64,000 bases of DNA from Vulcaniibacterium thermophilum (GCF_007923255.1 NZ_VOHJ01000014.1:1-64000); one strand, 5' to 3'; positions 48,951 through 58,621 are shown, numbered from the stretch's first letter. Translations and numbers: made by a program. The notes: a model not told the origin generated them from the letters alone.

Positions 48951-49019
48951 AAAATAGTGAAAACCGCCGTAAGTGCCTGCCGGCCAAGCAGTTGCCGCCC
49001 GTCGGCTCGACGGCCGGGT

Positions 49020-49904
49020 TCAGCCCCCCTCGCGGACCCGCGCCTCGATGTACTCGACGATGGCCCCGGCCACGTCCACCCCGGTCGCCTGCTCGATGCC
49101 TTCCAGCCCGGGCGAGGCGTTCACCTCCAGCACCAGCGGCCCGCGCGCGGAGCGGATCAGATCCACGCCCGCCACGCCGAGCCCGACCACTTCCGCCGCG
49201 CGCGCCGCGACCTCCTGCTCCGCCTCGCTCGGACGCACCGGCCGGGCGATGCCGCCGCGGTGCAGATTCGACCGGAAATCGCCCTTCGGCGCCTGCCGCC
49301 GCATGGCCGCGATCACCCGCCCGCCGACCACGAAGCAGCGCAGGTCCGCGCCCTTCGCCTCGGCGATGAACTCCTGCACCAGGAAGTCCGCGTACAACCC
49401 GCGCAGCGCCTCGATCACGCCGCGCGAGGCCGACAGCTTCTCCGCCAGCAGCACGCCCGCGCCCTGGGTGCCTTCGTTGAGTTTGATCACGTGCGGCGGT
49501 GGGCCCAGCATCGACAGCAGGTCCTGGGTGTCGTCCGGGTTGTCGCCGAACACCGTCACCGGCATGCCGATGCCGTCGGCGGCCAGCATCTGGTGGCAGC
49601 GCAGCTTGTCGCGCGCGCGCAGGATGGCATCCGAGCCGTTCGGCGTGAAGGTGCCCATCAGTTCGAACTGGCGCACCACCGCGGTGCCGTAGCGGGTGAT
49701 CGACGCGCCCACGCGCGGTATCACCGCGTGGTAGCCGTCGATCTCGCGGCCCTTGTAGTGCATCTCGAACTGCCCTTCGGCGATGCGCATGTAGCAGCGC
49801 AGCGGGTCGAGCACGCGCGCGCTGTGCCCGCGCGCGCGCGCCGCCTCCACCAGCCGGCGGGTCGAATAGAGCTTGCCGTTACGCGAGAGGATGGCGAGTT
49901 TCAT
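49020..49904 (-). CDS. rimK: RimK-type ATP-grasp ligase
   Basis: A 294-residue ATP-grasp enzyme that adds glutamate residues, in E. coli to the C-terminus of ribosomal protein S6. It begins [20 protein letters not shown] and has [13 protein letters not shown], the ATP-grasp parts [17 protein letters not shown] and [16 protein letters not shown], and the metal site [15 protein letters not shown]. It overlaps the following protease-like gene by 26 bases, so the two are probably translated together. Confidence 0.94.
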   Translation of the reverse strand: MKLAILSRNGKLYSTRRLVEAARARGHSARVLDPLRCYMRIAEGQFEMHYKGREIDGYHAVIPRVGASITRYGTAVVRQFELMGTFTPNGSDAILRARDKLRCHQMLAADGIGMPVTVFGDNPDDTQDLLSMLGPPPHVIKLNEGTQGAGVLLAEKLSASRGVIEALRGLYADFLVQEFIAEAKGADLRCFVVGGRVIAAMRRQAPKGDFRSNLHRGGIARPVRPSEAEQEVAARAAEVVGLGVAGVDLIRSARGPLVLEVNASPGLEGIEQATGVDVAGAIVEYIEARVREGG

Positions 49905-50355
49905 CGGCGATCGCAGGCGACGCGGGCGGTTGGCGGCCGTGCAGGAAGGAGCGTGACGGATCGACCGTGAAGGCGCGCGAGATCGCCGTGCGGCCGACCA
50001 GCATCGGGAACAGCATGCCGTGACGCGTGGTGAGATTGACCTCGACCTCGCGCGCGCAGCCGGCGAGCACGAGCGTGGTGCGCACGAACACCCGGCGCGT
50101 GCAGCGCCCGCCGGAATCCACCACGTCGCGCTCGTCGATCACCGGCGCGCAGGCCTCCACCACGCGCAGGTCGTGCGCGCCGCAGCGCAGGCGGAAGCCG
50201 ACCCACGGCGCGCCGCGCTCGGTGAAGCGCCAATGGTCGTCCACGTGCAGCGCCGAACTGCGGGCGCCGGTGTCGATCTTGGCGCGCACCGCCTCGATGC
50301 CGAACGCCGGCAGCGCCACCCATTCCCGCCAGCCGAGCGTGATCCGTTTGGCCAT
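49879..50355 (-). CDS. RimB-like ATP-dependent zinc/aspartic protease family protein
   Basis: A 158-residue protein of the family called putative ATP-dependent Zn protease, which has a retropepsin-like fold. The key motif is [15 protein letters not shown] near 26-40, with a second part [17 protein letters not shown] and LVGRTAI. In E. coli the homologous RimB works with RimK in processing glutamate tails on S6. The gene lies directly upstream of rimK and overlaps it. Confidence 0.85.
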   Translation of the reverse strand: MAKRITLGWREWVALPAFGIEAVRAKIDTGARSSALHVDDHWRFTERGAPWVGFRLRCGAHDLRVVEACAPVIDERDVVDSGGRCTRRVFVRTTLVLAGCAREVEVNLTTRHGMLFPMLVGRTAISRAFTVDPSRSFLHGRQPPASPAIADETRHPLA

Positions 50356-50410
50356 CGCATTCTCCGACGAACCCTGGCCAGCGTGCCGGACGGCGGTGCG
50401 GCAGCGGATG

Positions 50411-50441
50411 AAAAACGGCGGCGTTCCGGGGAACGCCGCCG
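50411..50441 (-). terminator. Rho-independent terminator behind tRNA-Gly
   Basis: Read on the minus strand, CGGCGGCGTTCC pairs with GGAACGCCGCCG and is followed by TTTTT. It begins 9 bases past the tRNA 3' end. Confidence 0.85.
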
Positions 50442-50449
50442 TCGCGGTC

Positions 50450-50523
50450 TGGAGCGGGTGATGGGAATCGAACCCACGTCATCAGCTTGGGAAGCTGAGG
50501 TTCTACCATTGAACTACACCCGC
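50450..50523 (-). tRNA. tRNA-Gly (anticodon CCC)
   Basis: A complete cloverleaf on the minus strand: acceptor GCGGGTG/CACCCGC, D arm GTTC/GAAC, anticodon arm TCAGC-TTCCCAA-GCTGA giving anticodon CCC for GGG codons, T arm with TTCGATT loop, discriminator T and an encoded CCA end. A TAGACT -10 lies 10 bases before it and a terminator follows. Confidence 0.97.
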
Positions 50524-50532
50524 GTGCGCCGA

Positions 50533-50562
50533 AGTCTACGCGGCGCCGGCCGCAAGGCGCAA
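50533..50562 (-). promoter_or_regulatory. Promoter of tRNA-Gly
   Basis: TAGACT (50538-50533, minus strand) ends 9 bases before the first tRNA base; a weak -35 TTGCGC (50562-50557) stands 18 bases upstream. The same TAGACT hexamer precedes the genes at 31006 and 43511, supporting it as a working -10 in this genome. Confidence 0.6.
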
Positions 50563-50600
50563 CGCGCGCCGGATGCGCCCGCCGGCGCATCCGGCAAGGC

Positions 50601-52427
50601 TCAGAAGCGGGCCCCGACGGTGGCGAACACGGTCGCGTCGTTGCCGCCTTCGTGCCCCACGGTCGCGCTGACGCCGACGTTGGCGTCGAGCCCGAACGCC
50701 TGCGTGCGCGCGCCGAGCAGCAGCATCCCGTAGCTGTCGTCGAAGCGCAGGCCCGGCACCGCGTACTCGCCGGTGGCCGGCAGCGACTGCACGCGGGCGA
50801 ACGCCTCGTCCTGCTCGTCCTCGAACTCGCGCTCGTAGGTGAGCTGGGCGTACGGCTGCAGGTGCCCGCCGCCGGTAAGGCGCGCGCGCCAGCCGACGCG
50901 GCCGATCAGCGAGTCGTACTCCTGATCGGGGTAGGCCAGCGAGGTGGACAGCGCCGGATCGCTCTCGGCGAAGCCGTCGACCTCGATGCGCTGCGCCAGC
51001 ACGCCCACCACCGGGCCGTGACGGAAGCCCTCGTCGCCGAACTCGAAGCCGGCGTTCACCCCCACCGTGAGGTTGCGGCCGTCCGGCGAGCCCTCGTGGC
51101 TGCGCTTGGACGGGCCGAGCCAGATCTCGCGGTCGACGTCGTAGCGCAACCAGGTGTAGCTGGCCTGCGCGTTCAGCCATACCGATTCGCCGCGCCAGGC
51201 GAAGAAGCCGCCGAGCGTGCCGTCGAGCTGCTCGAAATCGCCGCGGCGCTCGCCGAAATCGACGTAGCTGCGGCCGATGCCGCCGAACACGCCGTAGACC
51301 ATGCCGCCGCGCGTCCAGTCGACGCCGCCGGTAAGGCCCGGCGCCACGCCGTCGAAGCCGATACCGGTGTCGTAGCGCAGCGAATCGCCACGCGCGTCCA
51401 CCCACCAGCGCATGCCCTCGCCTTCCGCATCGGCCGCCAGATCGGCGTGTTCGGAGACGCGGTCGGCGCGCGAGCGCCCGACCACCTTCGCGCTGTACGG
51501 CAGCACCGCGACCTGGCGCGGCGCTTCCAGCACCGACACCGCGAACTCGGACAGAAGCTGGTGCGCGCGCGAGGTCGGATGCACGCCGTCGGCGAACAGG
51601 TAGCTGTCGGCGGCACCGGGGCTCACCAGCGTGTTCGGGGTGCAGGTCAGCGAATTGGCGGTGATCTGCGGCTGACAGGCGGTGCCGGTGATGTTGGCGA
51701 ACCCGTAGGCGCCCGGATTGGCGACCACTTCCTGGAACAGCGAGAAGGTGTTGAGCGGGATCACGCGCAACCCGGCGCCGCTGAGCCCGGCGAACAGGCT
51801 GCTGTTGTAGGTGACGGCCAGTTGCGTCAGCGCCGCCTGCGCGGCCGGGCCCTGCGCGCGCGCCGACGGCGTCAGGCCGGTATCGGGCACGGTCGGCACC
51901 AGGATGTAGCGGGCGCCCGCGCTGCGCAGCGAGGCGACCGCGGTGACGTGCGCGCCGACCGCGGTGGCGATCGTGGTCTGCGCCGGCGCGCCGGCGGCGA
52001 CCGCGAAGATGTCGTTGGCACCGCTCCAGACCGTGTACAGCGCGTTGGGGTCGGCGCGGCCGCCGTTGGCCGCCAGATACCCGCTCACCTGCGCCGACAC
52101 CGACGGGATCGGCCCGAACGGGCTGGTGCCGTTGACGCCGCCGCGCGCGCCGCCGACCGCGTAGTTGGTGCCGCCCTGGTTCGATGGCGTCGCCCCGGTG
52201 CCGTAGTAGTTGGCGAGGTACTCCGACCACACCAGCCCCGGGTTGGTGGTGAAACGGCCGACCAGCGCCGCGGTCGGGCCGCCGACCTGGATCAGGCCGG
52301 GCCGGAACGCGCCGGCGTCGGTCAGGCTGTCGCCGAAGAAGATGGTCTGCGAATAGGTCTGGGCCAGCGCCGGAGCGGCGGCCAGGGCGAGGGCGGCGGC
52401 GAGCGCCGAACGGGCAAGCGTCTTCAT
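50601..52427 (-). CDS. Autotransporter GDSL esterase (EstA type)
   Basis: A 608-residue outer-membrane esterase. It has a signal peptide (AAALALAAAPALA), a GDSL/SGNH passenger with S34 in IFFGDSLTDAG, GGTNYAVGGARGG, SGANDIF (Asn) and the catalytic pair D280/H283 in DGVHP, and a C-terminal 12-strand autotransporter barrel (from about 340) ending in the aromatic GARF. EstA of Pseudomonas is needed for motility and rhamnolipid production. ATG 52427 has AAAGGAC before it; the frame extends 29 codons upstream without a signal. Confidence 0.93.
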   Translation of the reverse strand: MKTLARSALAAALALAAAPALAQTYSQTIFFGDSLTDAGAFRPGLIQVGGPTAALVGRFTTNPGLVWSEYLANYYGTGATPSNQGGTNYAVGGARGGVNGTSPFGPIPSVSAQVSGYLAANGGRADPNALYTVWSGANDIFAVAAGAPAQTTIATAVGAHVTAVASLRSAGARYILVPTVPDTGLTPSARAQGPAAQAALTQLAVTYNSSLFAGLSGAGLRVIPLNTFSLFQEVVANPGAYGFANITGTACQPQITANSLTCTPNTLVSPGAADSYLFADGVHPTSRAHQLLSEFAVSVLEAPRQVAVLPYSAKVVGRSRADRVSEHADLAADAEGEGMRWWVDARGDSLRYDTGIGFDGVAPGLTGGVDWTRGGMVYGVFGGIGRSYVDFGERRGDFEQLDGTLGGFFAWRGESVWLNAQASYTWLRYDVDREIWLGPSKRSHEGSPDGRNLTVGVNAGFEFGDEGFRHGPVVGVLAQRIEVDGFAESDPALSTSLAYPDQEYDSLIGRVGWRARLTGGGHLQPYAQLTYEREFEDEQDEAFARVQSLPATGEYAVPGLRFDDSYGMLLLGARTQAFGLDANVGVSATVGHEGGNDATVFATVGARF

Positions 52428-52571
52428 GCTGTCCTTTTGAAGTTCGACCGGAAGGGGGCCTCCGCCATCCATACGGCGGTGGACGGCGCATCGAAGCACG
52501 CCGTCGCCGCGCACTCAAGCGGCAATGCGTCATGACTGGCCGGGCACCGCGCGGGGCGGGACAATGACGCC

Positions 52572-52772
52572 ATGGACATCCTGCTCAATGGCGAACCCCG
52601 CACGTTTCCCGGCGCGCTGAGCGTGCGCGCCCTGCTCGAGGCGGAAGGGCTGGCCGCACGGCGCGTCGCCGTCGAGGTCAACGGCGAGATCGTGCCGCGC
52701 GGCCGGCACGAGCATCACATGCTCGCCGATGGCGACCGCGTCGAGATCGTGCATGCGCTCGGTGGAGGGTGA
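52572..52772 (+). CDS. thiS: Sulfur carrier protein ThiS
   Basis: A 66-residue ubiquitin-like protein carrying sulfur as a C-terminal thiocarboxylate for thiazole synthesis. It starts [14 protein letters not shown] and ends with the essential Gly-Gly (ALGGG). GACAAT at 52560-52565 ends 7 bases before the ATG. No TPP riboswitch is visible in the 144 bases upstream. thiG follows at 67 bases with its own -10-like GATAAT. Confidence 0.94.
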   Translation: MDILLNGEPRTFPGALSVRALLEAEGLAARRVAVEVNGEIVPRGRHEHHMLADGDRVEIVHALGGG

Positions 52773-52839
52773 GCATCGCCGCGCGCGCCGTTCCGCCGCG
52801 AATCGGGCCGGCGCGCCGGCCGGGTGCGATAATCGCGCG

Positions 52840-53637
52840 ATGACCACCGACTTCCCGCACGACGACCCGCTGATCATCGCGGGCAAGACCTACCGCTCGC
52901 GGCTGCTGACCGGCACCGGCAAGTTCAAGGATCTCGACGAAACGCGCCGCGCCACCGAGGCCGCCGGCGCCGAGATCGTCACCGTCGCCATCCGCCGCAC
53001 CAACATCGGCCAGAACCCGGGCGAGCCGAACCTGCTCGACGTGCTGCCGCCGGACCGCTACACCATCCTACCGAACACGGCCGGCTGCTACACCGCCGAG
53101 GACGCGGTGCGCACCTGCCGGCTGGCGCGCGAGCTGCTCGACGGCCATGCGCTGGTGAAGCTCGAGGTGCTCGGCGACCAGAAGACGCTCTACCCCGACG
53201 TGGTGCAGACGCTGAAGGCCGCCGAGACGCTGGTCGCCGAAGGCTTCCAGGTGATGGTCTACACCAGCGACGACCCGATCCTGGCCAAGCGGCTGGAGGA
53301 GATCGGCTGCGTCGCGGTGATGCCGCTGGCGGCGCCGATCGGTTCGGGTCTCGGCGTGCAGAACCGCTACAACCTGCTGGAGATCGTCGAGAACGCGAAG
53401 GTGCCGATCCTGGTCGACGCCGGCGTCGGCACCGCCTCGGACGCCTCGATCGCGATGGAGCTCGGCTGCGACGGCGTGCTGATGAACACCGCGATCGCCG
53501 GTGCGAAGGACCCGGTGCTGATGGCGCACGCGATGAAGCTCGCGGTCGAGGCCGGACGCGCCGCGTTCAAGGCCGGCCGCATCCCGCGCAAGCGCTACGC
53601 CAGCGCCTCCTCGCCGGTGGAGGGGCTGATCGGGTGA
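52840..53637 (+). CDS. thiG: Thiazole synthase
   Basis: A 265-residue TIM-barrel enzyme forming the thiazole phosphate of thiamine from DXP, dehydroglycine and ThiS thiocarboxylate. The Schiff-base lysine is expected at K107 in LVKLEVLGD; phosphate-binding glycines are in [10 protein letters not shown] and [10 protein letters not shown]. The start at 52840 is the ATG before the conserved [22 protein letters not shown] ends 7 bases before it, so a leaderless internal transcript is possible. Confidence 0.97.
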   Translation: MTTDFPHDDPLIIAGKTYRSRLLTGTGKFKDLDETRRATEAAGAEIVTVAIRRTNIGQNPGEPNLLDVLPPDRYTILPNTAGCYTAEDAVRTCRLARELLDGHALVKLEVLGDQKTLYPDVVQTLKAAETLVAEGFQVMVYTSDDPILAKRLEEIGCVAVMPLAAPIGSGLGVQNRYNLLEIVENAKVPILVDAGVGTASDASIAMELGCDGVLMNTAIAGAKDPVLMAHAMKLAVEAGRAAFKAGRIPRKRYASASSPVEGLIG

Positions 53638-53654
53638 TCGCGCGTGTCGCAGGG

Positions 53655-53757
53655 GGGGTCTGGATCCGCCATCGCCGGCAAGCTTTCGACCGGCGGATCC
53701 CGACCCGCCACCACCGGCCGACTTTCGACCGGCGGGTCAAGACCCGCCCTACGGGCG
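53655..53757. repeat. Two hairpin repeats before trmB
   Basis: The 127 bases between thiG and trmB hold GGATCCGCCATCGCCGG..GGCGGATCC and GACCCGCC..GGCGGGTCAAGACCCGCCCTACGG units. The second is the same GGCGGGTC..GACCCGCC family found at 10735-11092. Confidence 0.7.
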
Positions 53758-53764
53758 CTTGTCC

Positions 53765-54520
53765 ATGACTGACATCGGCAAGCTGCCGCCGAAGCCGTTC
53801 ACCGTCGAGGAAGGCCGCCGCAAGGTGCGCAGCTTCGTGCTGCGCCAGGGCCGCTTCACGCCGGCGCAGCAGCGCGCGTTCGATGCCTTGTGGCCGCGCT
53901 TCGGCCTCGACTACGGCGGGCAGCCGCGCGATTTCGACGCGGTTTTCGGGCGCCACGCGCCGCGCGTGCTGGAGATCGGCTTCGGCAACGGCGAGGCGCT
54001 GCGCTTCGCGGCGGCGAACGACCGCGCACGCGATTACCTCGGCATCGAGGTGCACGCGCCCGGCGTCGGCCGTCTGCTCAACGGTCTGGCCGAGGACGGC
54101 AGCGACCACGTGCGCGTCTACCACCACGACGCCGTGGAGGTGCTGGAGCGCGAGATCGCCGACGGCGCGCTCGACGAGATCCGCATCTACTTCCCCGACC
54201 CCTGGCACAAGAAGCGCCACCACAAGCGGCGCCTGATCCAGCCCGCATTCGCCGCCCTGCTGGTGCGCAAACTGCGGCCCGGCGGACGCTTGCACCTCGC
54301 CACCGATTGGCAGGACTATGCGGAACAGATGTGGGACGTGCTCGACGCCACGCCCGGTCTGCGCAACGTCGCCGGCCCGCGCGGCCACGTGCCGCGTCCC
54401 GAGTGGCGCCCGCAGACCCACTTCGAGGCGCGCGGCCTGCGGCTGGGGCATGGCGTGTGGGATCTGCTTTACGAGAAAGCCGGGAATCGGGAATCGGGAA
54501 TCGGGAATGGGGAATCGTGA
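53765..54520 (+). CDS. trmB: tRNA (guanine-N7-)-methyltransferase
   Basis: A 251-residue SAM-dependent enzyme making m7G46 in tRNA. Motifs are [52 protein letters not shown] and [13 protein letters not shown]. The start is ATG 53765. The normal C-terminus ends near LLYEKA; the last dozen residues ([12 protein letters not shown]) are a translation of the GGGAATC heptamer array, which has replaced or displaced the original stop. Confidence 0.95.
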   Translation: MTDIGKLPPKPFTVEEGRRKVRSFVLRQGRFTPAQQRAFDALWPRFGLDYGGQPRDFDAVFGRHAPRVLEIGFGNGEALRFAAANDRARDYLGIEVHAPGVGRLLNGLAEDGSDHVRVYHHDAVEVLEREIADGALDEIRIYFPDPWHKKRHHKRRLIQPAFAALLVRKLRPGGRLHLATDWQDYAEQMWDVLDATPGLRNVAGPRGHVPRPEWRPQTHFEARGLRLGHGVWDLLYEKAGNRESGIGNGES

Positions 54521-54632
54521 GCAGAAGCCGCATCGCCACGTTCGGTTCGCGAGCGCAACCGCCTCAGGATGCCGGCACCGCCGTACGTAGCCGCGGTCCT
54601 GACCATTCCCGACTCCCGATTCCCGACTCCCG
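54480..54632. repeat. Inverted pair of heptamer arrays behind trmB
   Basis: GGGAATC units at about 54482-54518 (inside the end of trmB) and inverted ATTCCCGACTCCCG units at about 54603-54632, with some 85 unrelated bases between. The second array runs up to 6 bases before the SLC13 gene start. Layout matches 6681-6812. Confidence 0.78.
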
Positions 54633-54638
54633 CTGAAG

Positions 54639-56477
54639 ATGGAAACCGCGCTGACGCTCACCACCGACATGAAGCTCGTGCTCGGGCTGGTGGGCTTCAC
54701 GATGGTGATGTTCGTGTTCGAGCGCATCCGCGCCGACGTGGTGGCGCTGGTGGTGCTGGTGCTGCTCGGGCTGTCGGGACTGGTGGAGCCGGAGGAGCTG
54801 TTCAACGGTTTTTCCGGCAACGCGGTGATCGCCATCATCGCCACCATGATCCTTGGCGCCGGGCTCGACCGCACCGGCGCGCTCAACCGCCTGGCCGGCT
54901 GGCTGCTGCGGCGTGCGCAGGGGCTGGAGCAGCGGCTGCTGCTGCTGACCACCGGCATCGCCGGGCTCAACTCCTCTTTCATGCAGAACCCGTCGGTGAT
55001 GGCGCTGTACATGCCGGTCGCCTCGCGCCTGTCCTCGCGCACCGGCGTTCCGCTGCCGCGCTTCCTGCTGCCGATCGCGGCGGCGATCGTGATGGGCGGC
55101 GGGCTGACGATGGTCGGCAACTCGCCGCTGATCCTGCTCAACGACCTGCTGGTCGCCGCCAACAGCAACCTGCCCTCGGGCGCGGCCACGCTCGAGCCGC
55201 TGAAGATGTTCGCGCCGCTGCCGATCGGCCTGGCGCTGCTGGCCGCCTCGCTGCTGTATTTCCGCTTCTTCGGCTACCGCCAGCTCGGCGACGAGGAAGG
55301 CAAGGGGGTGACGCCGGCGCGCACGCAGAGCTACTTCGCCAAGGCCTACGGCATCGAGGGCGACGTCTACGAGCTGACCGTCACCGCCGACAGCCCGCTG
55401 GTGGGCATGTCGCTCGGCGAGGCCGAGGCGCTGCGCGGGGCGCCGCTGCTGCTGGCGCTGAAGACCGGCAACGAGGCGCGCCTGGCGCCTCCCGCCGACG
55501 CGCGCATCTGGGTCGGCAGCGTGCTCGGCGCGATGGGGAGCCGCGAGCAGGTCAACGACTTCGCGCAGAACCACTTCCTGCGCCTGAGCACGCGCCTGCG
55601 GCATTTCGGCGACCTGTTCAACCCGAGCCGCGCCGGCATCTCCGAAGCGGTGGTGCCGCCGACGTCGCGCTTCATCGGCAAGACCCAGGCCGACCTGCAA
55701 CTGCGCAAGCAGTACGGCCTGAGCCTGCTGGCGATCAACCGCGACAAGCAGGTGCTGCGCGACAACGTGCGCAACACCCCGCTGCGCTCGGGCGATATGC
55801 TGGTGCTGCACAGCATCTGGACCGACCTCGCCGAGGCGGCGGCCAGCAAGGACCTGGTCGTGGTCACCGACTACCCGAAGGGCGAGCAGCGTCCGCACAA
55901 GCTGAAGATCGCGCTGGTGATCTTCGCCATCTCGATGCTGCTGGCGCTGTCCTCGCGTCTGCCGGTGTCGATCGCGCTGATGACCGGCGTGGCCGGCATG
56001 CTGATCGCCGGCGTGCTCAACATCGACGAGGCCTATGCCGCGATCAACTGGCGCACCGTGTTCCTGATGGCGTGCCTGATTCCGCTCGGCTGGGCGATGG
56101 ACTCCAGCGGCGCGGCCGCCTGGGTCGCCGGCCATACCCTGGAGCAGTTGCCCGAGGGCACGCCGCCGTGGCTGCTCGGCCTGCTGCTCGGCCTGCTGAC
56201 GACCGCGTTCTCGCTGGTGATCAGCCATGTCGGCGCGACCATCGTGATGGTGCCGCTGGCGATCAACCTGGCGCTCGCCGCCGGCGGCAATCCCACCGCG
56301 TTCGCGCTGATCGTCGCGCTGTCGGCGTCGAACAACTTCATGACCGCCTCCAACCCGGTGATCGCGATGATCACCGGCCCCGCCGGCTACACCACGCAGA
56401 CCTTGTGGCGCGTCGGCGCCCCGCTGTCGCTGCTGTACCTGCTGGTGGCGGTGGCGATGGTCAATCTGCTGTTCTGA
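54639..56477 (+). CDS. SLC13/DASS family anion permease with TrkA_C domains
   Basis: A 612-residue inner-membrane transporter. Five to six N-terminal helices with the family SNT-like motif region [14 protein letters not shown] and [11 protein letters not shown] are followed by two cytosolic TrkA_C (RCK_C) domains (about 225-420: [32 protein letters not shown]) and then five or six C-terminal helices with [17 protein letters not shown]. Such proteins carry dicarboxylates, sulfate or similar anions; the substrate cannot be chosen. Its upstream region is the heptamer array. Confidence 0.9.
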   Translation: METALTLTTDMKLVLGLVGFTMVMFVFERIRADVVALVVLVLLGLSGLVEPEELFNGFSGNAVIAIIATMILGAGLDRTGALNRLAGWLLRRAQGLEQRLLLLTTGIAGLNSSFMQNPSVMALYMPVASRLSSRTGVPLPRFLLPIAAAIVMGGGLTMVGNSPLILLNDLLVAANSNLPSGAATLEPLKMFAPLPIGLALLAASLLYFRFFGYRQLGDEEGKGVTPARTQSYFAKAYGIEGDVYELTVTADSPLVGMSLGEAEALRGAPLLLALKTGNEARLAPPADARIWVGSVLGAMGSREQVNDFAQNHFLRLSTRLRHFGDLFNPSRAGISEAVVPPTSRFIGKTQADLQLRKQYGLSLLAINRDKQVLRDNVRNTPLRSGDMLVLHSIWTDLAEAAASKDLVVVTDYPKGEQRPHKLKIALVIFAISMLLALSSRLPVSIALMTGVAGMLIAGVLNIDEAYAAINWRTVFLMACLIPLGWAMDSSGAAAWVAGHTLEQLPEGTPPWLLGLLLGLLTTAFSLVISHVGATIVMVPLAINLALAAGGNPTAFALIVALSASNNFMTASNPVIAMITGPAGYTTQTLWRVGAPLSLLYLLVAVAMVNLLF

Positions 56478-56481
56478 CGCG

Positions 56482-56690
56482 GGTCGGGAATCGGGAATCG
56501 GGAATCGGGAATCGGGAATCGGGAGTCGGGACTCGGGAATCGGGAATTGGGAATTGGGAATTGGGAATTGGGGATCGCGCTTCCGGGGGTATCTCGCTGC
56601 GCTGACGCCCGCTCGGCCTGAGCCTGTCGAAGGGCGTGGCTGGTGATCCGGAAGGAATGTCGGGCGGCCCGTGGTTCGACAGGCTCACCA
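56482..56690. repeat. Heptamer array plus TGAGCCTGTCGAA inverted repeat
   Basis: After the permease stop, GGGAATC/GGGAATT units run from about 56484 to 56574 with drift in the last copies. Then TGAGCCTGTCGAA (56619-56631) and TTCGACAGGCTCA (56675-56687) form a perfect 13-base inverted pair 43 bases apart, a hairpin family common in related genomes. No gene is present from 56478 to 56735. Confidence 0.85.
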
Positions 56691-56735
56691 CGCGCGAGGG
56701 TGGGCAGCGGGTTCGGGCCGCGGATCCCGCCTCCC

Positions 56736-57122
56736 CTAACCCCCCATCCCGAATCCGTCCCTCACCAGCCACACCGCACCATCGCGCACCTCGACCGGCA
56801 CCGCGCGCAGGGCTTGGCCGCGGCAGGGGCCGGCGACGCACTCGCCGGTGGGAAGCTCGAACGCGGCGCCGTGGGCGGCGCAGACCAGGTGACCGTCGCG
56901 GCTGCGCAGGAAACGGCCGGGCGCCCAGTCGAGGCGGCGCCCGGCGTGCGGGCAGACGTTGAACCACGCGCGCACGCGGTCGCCGTCGCGATACAGGATC
57001 AGCGACTCGGCATCGCCGTCCACCACCGCCTCGACCTCGGCGAAGCCGTCCTCGCCGAAACGGTCCAGCGTCGCCAACGGCGCGCCGTCCGCGTTTAACG
57101 AAGTTCTCACACCCTCGGTCAT
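56736..57122 (-). CDS. Rieske 2Fe-2S protein
   Basis: A 128-residue soluble Rieske ferredoxin-like protein. The cluster ligands are C57 and H59 in NVCPHAGRRLDW and C81 and H84 in LVCAAHGAAFELPTGEC. It resembles the small subunits or ferredoxins of NirD/dioxygenase type, but no oxygenase is nearby. The ATG at 57122 gives a plausible length; the upstream extension would run antisense through the next gene. Confidence 0.88.
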   Translation of the reverse strand: MTEGVRTSLNADGAPLATLDRFGEDGFAEVEAVVDGDAESLILYRDGDRVRAWFNVCPHAGRRLDWAPGRFLRSRDGHLVCAAHGAAFELPTGECVAGPCRGQALRAVPVEVRDGAVWLVRDGFGMGG

Positions 57123-57179
57123 GCGTGGTCCGATACTCACCTGCCCGGCGATGCCGCCGCATTGTGTCAGACGTACGAC

Positions 57180-57467
57180 ATGGCCGCCCACGCGTTCCGC
57201 TTCGACAGCCTCCGCTTCCGTCACGGCTTCACGCCGCGCAAGCCGCGCAATCCGCTGCTGCGCTTCGCGGTCGGGCTGGTGGGGGTGGGCGTGCTGGCGC
57301 TGCTGGTGATGTTCAGCGTGGTGCTGGGTGCGGCGATGATCGGCGCCGGTCTCGGCTACCGGCTGTGGCGCCAGCGGCGCACGCGGACGGAGCGCGTCCG
57401 CGACGCGCGCGTGGTCGAGGCCGAATACCGCATCGTGGGCGCTCCGGCGCTCGACCGCCGGCGCTGA
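57180..57467 (+). CDS. Small membrane protein of unknown function
   Basis: A 95-residue protein with a basic N-terminus (RFRHGFTPRKPRNP), a hydrophobic stretch of some 30 residues that may form one or two helices (VGLVGVGVLALLVMFSVVLG onwards) and a basic Arg-rich C-terminus ending in EAEYRIV. Not recognised. The FAH-family gene starts 2 bases after its stop, so the two are cotranscribed. An in-frame ATG at 57162 would add six residues. Confidence 0.7.
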   Translation: MAAHAFRFDSLRFRHGFTPRKPRNPLLRFAVGLVGVGVLALLVMFSVVLGAAMIGAGLGYRLWRQRRTRTERVRDARVVEAEYRIVGAPALDRRR

Positions 57468-57468
57468 C

Positions 57469-58176
57469 ATGGCGGACGTGATCGAGGCCACGCCGACGCC
57501 CCGGGTGCCGGTGCGCGGCGGAGGCACGTTCCCCGTGCGCCGCATCTACTGCGTCGGCCGCAATTTCGCCGAACACGCGCGCGAGATGGGCGCCACCGCG
57601 CCCGCCTCGCCCGCCGAACGCGGCACGCCGGTGTTCTTCTGCAAGCCCGCCGACGCGGTGGTCACCGACGGCGCCGTGCCCTACCCGCGCGGCACGCGCG
57701 AGCTGCATCACGAGATCGAACTGGTGGTCGCGCTCGGCCGCGACGCGCCGAGCGGCGTGCTGGCGGTCGAGAACGCGCCGTCGCTGGTCTTCGGCTATGC
57801 GCTCGGACTGGATCTGACGCGCCGCGATCTGCAGTCGGCGGCGAAGGCGAAGGGCCTGCCGTGGGACACCGGCAAGGCGTTCGATCATTCCGCGCCGATC
57901 AGCGAGATCGTGCCGGCCGCGCAGGTGACCGGCCTGGAATCGCGCGCCCTGCTGCTGCAGGTCAACGGGCAGACGCGGCAGCACGGCGAACTGCGCGATC
58001 TGATCTGGAGCGTGCCGGAAATCCTGCACGAGCTGTCGAAGCTGTTCGCGTTGCGCGCCGGCGATCTGGTGTTCATGGGCACGCCGGCGGGCGTCGGTCC
58101 GCTGCAGCCGGGCGACCGCTTCGAGGCCTTCCTCGACGGCATCGTCGCGCTGCGCGGGCGCATCCTGGACGCCTGA
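57469..58176 (+). CDS. Fumarylacetoacetate hydrolase family protein
   Basis: A 235-residue FAH-fold enzyme. Metal-binding and catalytic motifs are IYCVGRNFAEHAREMG, FFCKPADAVV, HHEIELVVALG with the ligating glutamates, FGYALGLDLTRRDLQ, KAFDHSAPIS and FMGTPAGVGPL. Family members include fumarylpyruvate hydrolases, acylpyruvases and oxaloacetate tautomerases; the substrate is not fixed. mscL starts 17 bases downstream. Confidence 0.92.
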   Translation: MADVIEATPTPRVPVRGGGTFPVRRIYCVGRNFAEHAREMGATAPASPAERGTPVFFCKPADAVVTDGAVPYPRGTRELHHEIELVVALGRDAPSGVLAVENAPSLVFGYALGLDLTRRDLQSAAKAKGLPWDTGKAFDHSAPISEIVPAAQVTGLESRALLLQVNGQTRQHGELRDLIWSVPEILHELSKLFALRAGDLVFMGTPAGVGPLQPGDRFEAFLDGIVALRGRILDA

Positions 58177-58192
58177 GCGCAGGCGCGCACCC

Positions 58193-58621
58193 ATGAAGCT
58201 GCTCGACGAGTTCAAGGCCTTCATCGCCCGCGGCAACGTCGTCGATCTGGCGGTCGGCGTGGTGATCGGCGCCGCCTTCGGACGGATCGTCAGCAGTCTG
58301 GTCGATGGCCTGATCATGCCGACGATCGCCGTGCTCGGCGGCGGGGTCCGCGTCGAGGACTGGAAGGTGGTGCTCAGGCCGGCACGACTCGACGCGGCCG
58401 GCAGGGAAGTCGCCGCCGAAGTCGCGCTGCGCTACGGCGCGGTGCTGCAGTCGGCGATCGACTTCGTGCTGATCGCCGCGGTGATCTTCCTGTTCCTGCG
58501 CGCCTACAACCGCCTGCGCCAGCCGGCTGCGGCGGAGCCGCCGAAACCCGCCGAGGACATCGTGCTGCTGCGCGAGATCCGCGATCTGCTCAGGGCGCAA
58601 CGCGAGCCGCAAAAGCCCTGA
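58193..58621 (+). CDS. mscL: Large-conductance mechanosensitive channel
   Basis: A 142-residue channel subunit that opens under membrane tension to release solutes during osmotic downshock. It has the N-terminal amphipathic helix FKAFIARGNVVDL, TM1 AVGVVIGAAFGRIVSSLVDG, a periplasmic loop, TM2 AIDFVLIAAVIFLFLRAYN and a charged C-terminal helix. Length is normal. Confidence 0.97.
   Translation: MKLLDEFKAFIARGNVVDLAVGVVIGAAFGRIVSSLVDGLIMPTIAVLGGGVRVEDWKVVLRPARLDAAGREVAAEVALRYGAVLQSAIDFVLIAAVIFLFLRAYNRLRQPAAAEPPKPAEDIVLLREIRDLLRAQREPQKP

Noticed and set aside
52428-52571. TPP riboswitch before thiS
   Set aside because: No CTGAGA or ACCTGA thi-box elements are present between the esterase and thiS.
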